Assembly (NCBI GenBank): GCA_012798185.1
Contig: JAAZNS010000417.1
Location: forward strand, 1-12,526
DNA length: 12,526 nucleotides
From: Chloroflexota bacterium
Lineage (GTDB): Bacteria; Chloroflexota; Anaerolineae; Anaerolineales; UBA4823
Direction: 5' to 3'
Shown: positions 7,286 through 12,526 of the stretch, piece by piece
How positions within the stretch are numbered: the stretch's first letter is position 1
Layout: every line of letters begins with the position of its first letter
Translations under genes and position numbers: made by a program
Notes under the pieces: generated by a model
Told to the model about the DNA's origin: nothing
What the model saw: the letters and a program-made list of their open reading frames with translations, nothing else
The model's database searches: none

Positions 7286-7341
7286 GCAGTAACGACTTCA
7301 GCCGTGCTTCCCCCAAAACCAATAACTGAAATCGTTACTGC
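7286..7341 (+). repeat. Palindromic repeat, copy B
   Basis: This 56-base element has near-perfect inverted ends: GCAGTAACGACTTCAG (7286-7301) pairs with CTGAAATCGTTACTGC (7326-7341) at 15 of 16 positions. It resembles copy A at 2609-2667 across its length. It sits in the gap between the UroD-family gene and the activator gene. As RNA it would fold into a long stem-loop that could attenuate or protect the transcript, though no T-run follows on either side. Confidence 0.7.
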
Positions 7342-7386
7342 GAAATCCTTCAATACTTAAGAGACTGCCAGTGTTGGTTAGCCGGA

Positions 7387-8664
7387 TTAATAAACACCAA
7401 ATTCTTTAGTAGCATCAACCCAGGCTTTGATCAATTTGGGATCACAACCCTCCAATTCCAATACACCGGTGGTCATCATAAACCCGCCGCCTTTACCCAC
7501 TTTCTCGCAAACCAGTTTAGTTCGTTCGCGCACCTGTTCCACGCTTCCACTCTGCAGCAAGGTGTTGGGCATCCCGCCCATAATGAACATAGTATCGCCA
7601 ACTACTTCTTTTACTTTGAAAATATCACTGCTCTGGAATAAACCGCCGGTTTTCCCTTTTGGTAATTCTGCCAGATATTCCAGGCGTTGATCCCAAACCC
7701 CCTCATAGAAGCACCAGGGTGTTATACCATTCTCAACCAGCTGCACTATCAGGCTTTTTAGTTGCGGCCAATAGAATTTTTCGAATTGCGGCAGTGACAT
7801 AAAGCCATCCGAACCCCTGTGCAGTGGGATGAAAGAATAAGGAGAACCCGTTGATTTAGTCAAATTAACTGCATACTCCACCTCGAAACGCAGCACTTTT
7901 TCCTGCGCAGCCAATAATTTTTCTGGCCGGCGGTGCATATCAAGCATTATGCCGCGCATGCCGCGTAAAGTATCAGACATAAAATCAAAGGGAGCTTCGA
8001 CCAAGGCGCCAGTAAGGATAACGGGAAATGGAAAACCGATTTCCGCCATAGCCTTGATCAGGTCCATTACCACCGCCCCGGATTCTAATGAAGCCTTAAT
8101 GGCATTGTCTATTGCTTTTAAACCTTCAACGACATGCGGAGCCGCAAAAGCTGGCAAGTTAGTAAGGTAATAATGTCCAAAAGCCAGCATTTGAAAAGGA
8201 GGCAGAGCAGAAAAACCTTTTAATGTGCTGAAAGCGCGTGGTAAATAGGTGCGAATAGCCCAATCGGCAGTATCATCCAGGAAAGCGTCATAATCTTCCG
8301 GTTTCATGAATTCCTGTTCAGCAAATTGAAAAGAACCATTCGGACCTAAACCATGACCAGGCCATTTAGTCATCTGATCTCCAAGAGCAATGCTAGGGCC
8401 TGGATAACTGAATAAGCCAAATACTGTATCGGGTTGAAATTCCAATGCGATCTTTTTCTGAATTTCTTGTGTTTTTGCCGGGTTTTCATAGAGTTCCTGA
8501 CGGGTTACTCCACCCATCTCGGCTAATAGATAGCCTAAACCGAGCATGATTGGTACACGATCGGGTTGTTTCATTTGGAATACATCCATAATTCGCTGCG
8601 AGCGCTCGGCAAATAATTGCTCGGGGCTTTTTCCGGCATCGGGATCTTTAAATGTTTGACTCAT
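7387..8664 (-). CDS. UroD-family corrinoid methyltransferase (MT I, MtaA/MtbA/MtvB-like)
   Basis: A 425-residue TIM-barrel protein of the uroporphyrinogen-decarboxylase superfamily, the methyltransferase branch. Its likely role is moving a methyl group between a substrate and the corrinoid protein encoded next to it. Visible marks are RIMDVFQMKQPDRVPIMLG (24-42), SDGFMSLPQFEKFYWPQLKSL (285-305) and a C-terminal GCDPKLIKAWVDATKEFG (406-423). In MtaA/MtbA, zinc is held by an HxC pair and a late Cys. Here Cys318 (PWCFYEG) and Cys407 fit, but the His two residues before Cys318 is Pro316, with Glu321 close by. Haem-pathway decarboxylase is unlikely: the partner genes are methyl-transfer genes and the length is greater. 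The start is ATG 8664, one base after the corrinoid gene's stop, with AGGAG inside that gene's end, so the two are tightly coupled. The substrate is unknown; methoxyaromatics or methylamines are possible. Confidence 0.85.
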   Translation of the reverse strand: MSQTFKDPDAGKSPEQLFAERSQRIMDVFQMKQPDRVPIMLGLGYLLAEMGGVTRQELYENPAKTQEIQKKIALEFQPDTVFGLFSYPGPSIALGDQMTKWPGHGLGPNGSFQFAEQEFMKPEDYDAFLDDTADWAIRTYLPRAFSTLKGFSALPPFQMLAFGHYYLTNLPAFAAPHVVEGLKAIDNAIKASLESGAVVMDLIKAMAEIGFPFPVILTGALVEAPFDFMSDTLRGMRGIMLDMHRRPEKLLAAQEKVLRFEVEYAVNLTKSTGSPYSFIPLHRGSDGFMSLPQFEKFYWPQLKSLIVQLVENGITPWCFYEGVWDQRLEYLAELPKGKTGGLFQSSDIFKVKEVVGDTMFIMGGMPNTLLQSGSVEQVRERTKLVCEKVGKGGGFMMTTGVLELEGCDPKLIKAWVDATKEFGVY

Positions 8665-8665
8665 A

Positions 8666-9298
8666 TTAATTTGCTCCTGTCCATTGTTTGGCTAAGCTGA
8701 TTGCGGTCATAGCATCTGTACCCCAACCATCGGCTTTGGCGTAATCACACACCTGTGCATCGATTGTACCGCCGCCAATCATTATTTTAACTTTATCGCG
8801 TAAGCCTGCAGCTTTAATCGCTTCGACAGTTTCTTTCATAGATGTATGCGCCAGGGTCAGGAAGCCGCTTAAAGCCACTATCTCGGGATCAAAACTCTTG
8901 ATAGTTTCGACAAAGGTTTCAGGCGCCACATCCACCCCCAGGTCTTTTACTTCAAAGCCGTTCACATCAAGCATAAACGAAACGATATCCTTGGCAATAT
9001 CATGGATATCACCCTTGACAGTTCCGATGACGATTTTTCCGTTTTTCTTTGTGGAGGCAGCCGCTTTCACCAGAGGTTTAACCAATTCTGAAATTGCAGA
9101 AAGCGTTTCACCAGCCAGGATTAGTTCTGAAATGAAGTATTCACCCTGTTCGAAGCGTTTTCCCACAATTTCCATTGCCGAACGGCAGTCGCCCAGAATT
9201 TCCATGGGGTCTGTACCCTTCCCCAGTAATTCTTTAGTCAGGTTTATTGCCGCCTCGTCATCCATTTCTGAAATTGCTTTAACCAATTCCTCTGACAT
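8666..9298 (-). CDS. Corrinoid (B12-binding) methyl-carrier protein 1
   Basis: Shuttles a methyl group on cobalt between MT I (7387-8664) and MT II (9414-10229). The 210 residues form a four-helix cap domain (1-85, with GDCRSAMEIVGKRFEQGEYF and ELILAGE) and a Rossmann-like B12 domain (88-207). The cobalt ligand is His99 in GDIHDIAKDIV. The family motif is DxHxxG, but Gly is Ala102 here. The other B12 marks are present: GFEVKDLGVD (114-123), ALSGFLTL (142-149) and MIGGG (173-177). The start is ATG 9298 behind a strong AAAGGAG (9306-9312). It is separated from the MT II gene by 115 bases that hold two interleaved inverted repeats and from the MT I gene by one base. It resembles the second corrinoid protein at 11180-11854 over its full length. 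Confidence 0.93.
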   Translation of the reverse strand: MSEELVKAISEMDDEAAINLTKELLGKGTDPMEILGDCRSAMEIVGKRFEQGEYFISELILAGETLSAISELVKPLVKAAASTKKNGKIVIGTVKGDIHDIAKDIVSFMLDVNGFEVKDLGVDVAPETFVETIKSFDPEIVALSGFLTLAHTSMKETVEAIKAAGLRDKVKIMIGGGTIDAQVCDYAKADGWGTDAMTAISLAKQWTGAN

Positions 9299-9343
9299 GT
9301 AAACTCTCCTTTATATATTTATTATGTTTTTTTACTTTTATTA

Positions 9344-9399
9344 TCATTTCCGGCTTGGGTGTTGTCGAAACGCGATTAGCAGGAAATGAAAAACCCAAG
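9344..9399 (-). other. Two interleaved inverted repeats in the leader of corrinoid gene 1
   Basis: In the transcript running leftward the order is CTTGGGT (9399-9393), TCATTTCC (9389-9382), ACCCAAG (9360-9354), GGAAATGA (9351-9344). The first pairs perfectly with the third (7 bp) and the second with the fourth (8 bp). The two hairpins cross, so they are either mutually exclusive or form a pseudoknot. The element lies in the 115-base gap after the MT II stop, about 45 bases before the next gene's start codon. It matches no riboswitch class that I recognise, and no T-run follows. Confidence 0.5.
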
Positions 9400-9413
9400 G
9401 TTATGAATAAAAA

Positions 9414-10229
9414 TCAGCCGGATTTTTCAAGTGCAATCTCTAGCTTTCCAGCGCGAAATGCCCGCGTATAATTTAAACAATGGCGGTCCTTACCTAAAAG
9501 TAATTCGGCGGCAAAAATTGCTGCTTGCAAGCTGCGGTCGGTGGGATCGATGATAGCGGTATCCATCCCTGCTTCGATAGCCAGCACTAAAAATGTGCGG
9601 TTAATGAGCGGCCGAACCGGAAGCCCAAAAGAAATATTGCTCAAGCCGCAGGATATATGCGCCTGAGGAAATTCTCTACGGATCAATCGCATGGTGTTGA
9701 AGATAATATTACCGGCTTCGGTGTTGGTGCCGATGGTCATCACCAGCGGATCTACGAATATATGTTCATCGGGAATTCCCGCTTGGCGGGTTTCTGTAAA
9801 TACTTTTTGGATCACTTGCAAACGCTCATCAGCTGTGTTGGAAATACCTTTTTCATCCATACACAAGGCAATTACCGGGCAGCCATGTTCTGCCACAATG
9901 GGCAACACGCCTTCCAGGCGGGAAGGTTCTCCGCTGATCGAATTGATCATGGGTGTTTGTTTAACTTCTTTCATAGCCATTTGTAGCGCTTGGGGGTTGG
10001 CGCTATCCAGGCATAAAGGGACATCCGTCACATCTTGTACTAATTTAATCAGCCAGATAAGATCATCTGGTTCACGCGAGGGATGTGTTCCGGCGTTGAT
10101 ATCCAGCCAGTGAGCGCCGCTTTCCACCTGTTTTTTTGCTAAATTTTGTATATAGGAAGCATCTCTCTCGGTAATTGCTTTTGCAACAAGTTTTCGGGTG
10201 CCGTTGATCTTCTCGCCAATGATTTGCAT
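9414..10229 (-). CDS. Methyltetrahydrofolate:corrinoid protein methyltransferase (MT II, AcsE/MtvA-like)
   Basis: Transfers methyl between the corrinoid protein and tetrahydrofolate. In a demethylation pathway it makes methyl-THF for the Wood-Ljungdahl route or for oxidation. The 271-residue pterin-binding TIM barrel lines up well with Moorella AcsE from memory: Glu6 (MQIIGEKING), Asp75 (PLCLDS), Asn96 (MINS), Asp160 (FVDPLV) and Asn198 (GLSNIS), the last matching the Asn that helps protonate the pterin N5. Also typical are GAHWLDINAG (38-47) and PLINRTFL (207-214). The start is ATG 10229, six bases after GGGAG; the in-frame TTG at 10244 overlaps that ribosome site and is rejected. It is the first gene of the leftward cluster, about 85 bases downstream of a strong promoter, and is divergent from the regulator gene. 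A free-standing dihydropteroate synthase is unlikely given the neighbours and the AcsE-type residues. Confidence 0.93.
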   Translation of the reverse strand: MQIIGEKINGTRKLVAKAITERDASYIQNLAKKQVESGAHWLDINAGTHPSREPDDLIWLIKLVQDVTDVPLCLDSANPQALQMAMKEVKQTPMINSISGEPSRLEGVLPIVAEHGCPVIALCMDEKGISNTADERLQVIQKVFTETRQAGIPDEHIFVDPLVMTIGTNTEAGNIIFNTMRLIRREFPQAHISCGLSNISFGLPVRPLINRTFLVLAIEAGMDTAIIDPTDRSLQAAIFAAELLLGKDRHCLNYTRAFRAGKLEIALEKSG

Positions 10230-10290
10230 AAATATCTCCCACAAAAATATCTAAGAGGCTTTACGATTGAGGAATTTCGAAAAGGACTAT

Positions 10291-10319
10291 TTGACAAGGT
10301 CTATTATGTATAATATTAT
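10291..10319 (+). promoter_or_regulatory. Promoter of the regulator-corrinoid protein 2 operon
   Basis: A perfect -35 TTGACA (10291-10296), a 17-base spacer and -10 TATTAT (10314-10319) face the GntR gene, about 80 bases upstream of its start. The -10 box overlaps that of the opposing promoter by five bases, so both cannot be occupied at once. Confidence 0.6.
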
Positions 10320-10330
10320 AATAGTATACT
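10301..10330. promoter_or_regulatory. Candidate operator for the GntR/UTRA regulator
   Basis: Nested dyads overlap both promoters: CTATTAT (10301-10307) with ATAATAG (10318-10324), and the perfect palindrome AGTATACT (10323-10330). The latter lies between the -35 and -10 boxes of the leftward promoter. HutC-type GntR proteins commonly bind short palindromes with a GTnTAnAC-like core beside their own gene, so this is the most likely binding site. A protein bound here would cover both -10 boxes. Confidence 0.45.
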
Positions 10331-10342
10331 AAGTTAAGTCAA
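10315..10342 (-). promoter_or_regulatory. Promoter of the methyltransferase operon
   Basis: Read leftward, -35 TTGACT (10342-10337), a 16-base spacer and a perfect -10 TATAAT (10320-10315). The leader would be about 80 bases to the MT II start at 10229. Confidence 0.65.
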
Positions 10343-10397
10343 GGAAAATGTTGTAAAATATTATTATTTAAAGCCATAATGAAGATAAAATTATTTT

Positions 10398-11183
10398 ATG
10401 ATAAACCGACACAACCCTGTTCTAACTGACATAGACGAAATTGACCGCGATTCGTTCGAACCAGCTTATAACCAATTGGTGAATATTTTGCGCAGAAAAA
10501 TCGCCCAGGGAGAATTTCTTCCCGGTGACAGGCTACCTTCTGAGGCAGAATTATGCAGCCAATACCAGGTTAGTTCGATCACAGCTCGGCGGGCGATTAA
10601 AATACTAGTTGAGCAGGACATCGCTCAAACACGCCAGGGGCAGGGCACTTTTCTCAAGCCAATCATGATTGGCAGCGCCACTTTCGATTTACAAGGCTTA
10701 CAAAAAATATTTGGCGATAACCGGACCTCGGTACGCATTCTTCGCGCTTCTGCGGTGACTGCCGATGAGCGCATTGCCCAAAAACTCAAAATAAAACCCG
10801 GCACAAAAGTCATCTATATCCACCGCCTTCTTTTACAGGAAAAAATTCCCTTGATGGTTCATCGAGAATATTTGATCTTAGACCCCAAAAAACCTACGGT
10901 TGAAGCGGAGTTGGAAGTAACCTCCCTGGACGGCTTATTTACTGGCAACGGCAATACTGTCTTTAAACGCGGTGACCTTCTCATCGATGCCACCGTATTG
11001 ACCAAGGATGAAGCCGTTTTATTACAAACAGCGAAAGATTCGCCAGCTTTTCGTATCGAGCACATATTCTATGATATTTACGATAAGGCGGCAAGCTGGG
11101 GGTGGTTCATTTGCCGGGGTGATCAACTACGGTTTCGAACCACAGTTGGCGTATCAGAACCTTCCTGGCAGGAGAAAACATGA
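10398..11183 (+). CDS. GntR-family regulator with UTRA ligand domain (HutC subfamily)
   Basis: Transcription factor, 261 residues. It has an N-terminal winged helix (22-88: PAYNQLVNILRRKIAQGEFL, PGDRLPSEAELCSQYQVS, TARRAIKIL, RQGQGTFL) and a C-terminal UTRA domain (about 105-255: IAQKLKIKPGTKVIYIHRLL, PLMVHREYLI, SPAFRIEHIFYD, LRFRTTVGV). UTRA domains bind small molecules and release the protein from its operator. The divergent position beside the MT II gene, and the palindromes between them, make it the likely regulator of both arms. The ligand is unknown, probably the methylated substrate or a product. The ribosome site before ATG 10398 is poor, which would keep its level low. Its TGA overlaps the ATG of the second corrinoid gene (ATGA at 11180-11183), so that protein is translationally coupled to the regulator. 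Confidence 0.92.
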   Translation: MINRHNPVLTDIDEIDRDSFEPAYNQLVNILRRKIAQGEFLPGDRLPSEAELCSQYQVSSITARRAIKILVEQDIAQTRQGQGTFLKPIMIGSATFDLQGLQKIFGDNRTSVRILRASAVTADERIAQKLKIKPGTKVIYIHRLLLQEKIPLMVHREYLILDPKKPTVEAELEVTSLDGLFTGNGNTVFKRGDLLIDATVLTKDEAVLLQTAKDSPAFRIEHIFYDIYDKAASWGWFICRGDQLRFRTTVGVSEPSWQEKT

Positions 11184-11854
11184 GCAAATATTGCAACAAT
11201 CTTTCATCCGAATTGATCCAAAGTGTTGCTGATTTGAAAGACCAAGAAGTATTGGAATTAGTACAGCAGCGGTTATTAAAAGGCGATGATCCAATTAATA
11301 TCGTCGAAGATTGCCGCCAGGGGATGATCGTGGTGGGGCAGCGCTACGAGCAACAGGAATATTTCCTTTCCGGGTTAATTTTAGCTGGCGAGATCTTACG
11401 TGAAGTAATCGAGATCGTTCAGCCATTAACTGAAAAAAAGTTCTTTGGCAAATCTAGAGGTTTAATACTCCTGGGTACGGTGGAAGGCGATATTCATGAC
11501 GCAGGAAAAGATTTATTAAAAATCGTTCTTAAAGTTAATGGATTTAACGTGCACGATTTAGGCGTCGATGTACCTCCCGGCGAATTTGTTGCCAAAGCCA
11601 AAGAACTGAAACCCATCGTTATTGGTCTCTCCTGCTTGATCATCGGGGCATATAAAGCCATGAAAACTACAATCGCCATGCTGCGCTCCGATCCCGAAAC
11701 CGCCTCGATCCCTATTATTATTGGCGGTCAGGTGAACAGCGATGTGTGTAATTATGTAAGCGCAGATCATTGGTCGACTGATGCTGTTGACGGCATGAAT
11801 TGGTGTATTAATTGGGTGCAAAAAGTGCCCACATTATCTTCAGCCAGCGTATGA
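11180..11854 (+). CDS. Corrinoid (B12-binding) protein 2, coupled to the regulator
   Basis: A 224-residue corrinoid protein of the same build as protein 1. The four-helix cap domain spans 1-90 (VEDCRQGMIVVGQRYEQQEYF, LILAGE). The B12 domain spans 95-215 and has the complete motif set: DIHDAG (104-109, His106 as cobalt ligand), NVHDLGVDVP, SCL (151-153) and IGG (181-183). It keeps the Gly that protein 1 lacks. The start is ATG 11180, overlapping the regulator stop by four bases, with AGGAG just upstream. It has no methyltransferase gene of its own on this strand. It may be an alternative methyl carrier using the enzymes across the divergent promoter, a carrier for an enzyme elsewhere, or, more speculatively, a B12- or methyl-state sensor working with the regulator. 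It converges with the VOC gene, 27 bases away. Confidence 0.92.
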   Translation: MSKYCNNLSSELIQSVADLKDQEVLELVQQRLLKGDDPINIVEDCRQGMIVVGQRYEQQEYFLSGLILAGEILREVIEIVQPLTEKKFFGKSRGLILLGTVEGDIHDAGKDLLKIVLKVNGFNVHDLGVDVPPGEFVAKAKELKPIVIGLSCLIIGAYKAMKTTIAMLRSDPETASIPIIIGGQVNSDVCNYVSADHWSTDAVDGMNWCINWVQKVPTLSSASV

Positions 11855-11881
11855 GAGAAAAAAGGGGAAAACGCTCAATAC

Positions 11882-12388
11882 TTATCCATTTGTGGATGCC
11901 GGCTTGTTCTGGTAATCGCAGTTTTCTCTATCCGCCAGTTCTGGAGTCCATAATTGCCAAAAACGAAGCATTGTTCCTTCAGGAGATTTTATAAAAAAAA
12001 CCTTCATATTCTTCTCGAAAACCAGATCGCTGGGCATCTCTTTGTCCAATTTCAACGCCCTTTGCCAAACCTCGTGAATATGCCTTGTCTCGAGATTCAA
12101 TTCGATGCCGCTAAACTGCGAGAAATCCTTATCTTCCTTATTAGGTGATAATCCCTGAAATGAAACCAACAATAGGGTTACTTCATCCGAAATTGGAAAA
12201 ATTACATATTCTTCGGTCTCAGCCAGAGGCGCGACATCCAAAAGCCGATTATAAAAATTCTTTTCTCGTTCTAAATCCCTCACCAATAACCGGATTGAGA
12301 ACAAACTCATTGAGGGAGTTTGCTTAACACCCTTTAATAAGCGCTCTCGAATCAGTCTATCAAACCGGTAACCAAGCAAAGCATGCAT
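11882..12388 (-). CDS. VOC/glyoxalase-fold protein
   Basis: A 168-residue protein whose part from about residue 27 has the vicinal-oxygen-chelate pattern: FSIRLLVRDLEREKNFYNRLL, a middle ELNLETRHIHEVWQRAL strand-helix and a closing VFFIKSPEGTMLRFWQLW. Two positions that usually carry metal ligands look changed. The first strand has Arg where His is common, and the last has Arg (LRFW) where Glu is common, so a metal-free binding role is possible. No substrate can be named. The start is uncertain. ATG 12388 leaves a 12-base gap after the upstream gene but adds about 26 basic residues that are not part of the fold. ATG 12310 (MSLFSIRLL) gives the usual VOC beginning. Neither has a clear ribosome site. 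Confidence 0.72.
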   Translation of the reverse strand: MHALLGYRFDRLIRERLLKGVKQTPSMSLFSIRLLVRDLEREKNFYNRLLDVAPLAETEEYVIFPISDEVTLLLVSFQGLSPNKEDKDFSQFSGIELNLETRHIHEVWQRALKLDKEMPSDLVFEKNMKVFFIKSPEGTMLRFWQLWTPELADRENCDYQNKPASTNG

Positions 12389-12400
12389 CAACGTTAAAAA

Positions 12401-12526
12401 TCAACTACTTGCCGGCTTGGCAAATTGGGTTTGAAGTATTTCTTCGTCTGCTTCATTATCGAGAGTCTCGTTGAGCAGATAGACTTTCTTCCAGACTTTA
12501 TCGGCAATTTGTCCATATTCTTCGGC
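12401..12526 (-). CDS. 3' end of an unidentified gene running off the right edge
   Basis: The last 41 codons of a minus-strand gene, ending in TGA at 12403-12401. The peptide begins AEEYGQIADKVWKKVYLLNE, continues with an acidic Asp/Glu-rich stretch and ends TQFAKPASS. The helical, charged composition and good codon pattern support coding, but the family cannot be recognised from this tail. It ends 12 bases before ATG 12388 of the VOC gene, so the two probably form an operon. Confidence 0.6.
   Translation of the reverse strand, partial: AEEYGQIADKVWKKVYLLNETLDNEADEEILQTQFAKPASS

Noticed and set aside
7350..7386. Cobalamin riboswitch (GCCAGTG near 7367 resembles a B12 box)
   Set aside because: It does not match the GCCACTG box on either strand, there is no surrounding conserved fold, and it lies downstream of, not in front of, the MT I gene.
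8898..9302. A plus-strand frame of about 134 codons opposite corrinoid gene 1
   Set aside because: It is the mirror of a clear corrinoid protein gene, is rich in Ser/Thr/Ile without domain pattern, and has no ribosome site.
9691..10113. A plus-strand frame of about 140 codons opposite the MT II gene
   Set aside because: Shadow of the well-conserved AcsE-like gene; no family pattern of its own.
10230..10244. TTG 10244 as start of the MT II gene
   Set aside because: It overlaps the GGGAG ribosome site; ATG 10229 begins exactly at the family's MQIIGEKING.
1..12526. CRISPR array, tRNA, rRNA, insertion sequence or prophage genes
   Set aside because: No regularly spaced direct repeats, cloverleaf, rRNA-like stretch, transposase or integrase pattern is visible on either strand.

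Overview
The window looks like chromosomal DNA of an anaerobic bacterium, most probably an uncultured Anaerolineae-type member of the Chloroflexota. That placement is inference. It rests on the combination of gene families: a corrinoid-dependent methyltransferase set built from a UroD-family methyltransferase, a fused oligopeptide-type permease and a DUF1638 gene, in moderately AT-rich DNA. There is no rRNA, tRNA, CRISPR array, transposase or phage gene.

Layout. At 2-2050 (+) lies the 3' part of an ABC-transporter permease in which an OppB-like and an OppC-like half are fused, with a large extracytoplasmic insertion. Its stop codon overlaps that of a small NTF2/SnoaL-like gene on the other strand (2047-2484). 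A gap of about 510 bases (2485-2994) holds a palindromic repeat and several short hairpins. It is followed by a HigA/XRE-type antitoxin-like gene broken by a one-base insertion in an A6 run (2995-3286) and a small unknown gene (3359-3622). A nitroreductase-like gene (3729-4499, -) closes the left part.

The core, 4638-11854, is a complete corrinoid methyl-transfer module around one divergent promoter region (10230-10397). Reading leftward come a methyltetrahydrofolate:corrinoid methyltransferase (9414-10229, MT II), a corrinoid carrier protein (8666-9298), a UroD-family substrate methyltransferase (7387-8664, MT I), a 2Fe-2S/ASKHA reductive activator (5323-7170) and a DUF1638 protein (4638-5309). 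Reading rightward come a GntR/UTRA regulator (10398-11183) and, overlapping it by 4 bases, a second corrinoid protein (11180-11854). The expected job is to take a methyl group from an unidentified methylated compound (for example a methoxyaromatic or methylated amine) onto the Co(I) corrinoid and pass it to tetrahydrofolate. The activator would rescue oxidised Co(II) corrinoid. The regulator probably senses a small ligand and controls both arms.

The right edge (11882-12526, -) holds a VOC/glyoxalase-fold gene and, upstream of it, the last 41 codons of an unidentified gene that runs off the window.

The most interesting points are the regulator-coupled second corrinoid protein, face-to-face promoters whose -10 boxes overlap, two interleaved inverted repeats in the leader of the first corrinoid gene, and unusual active-site residues in the first corrinoid protein (DxHxxA) and in the UroD-family methyltransferase.
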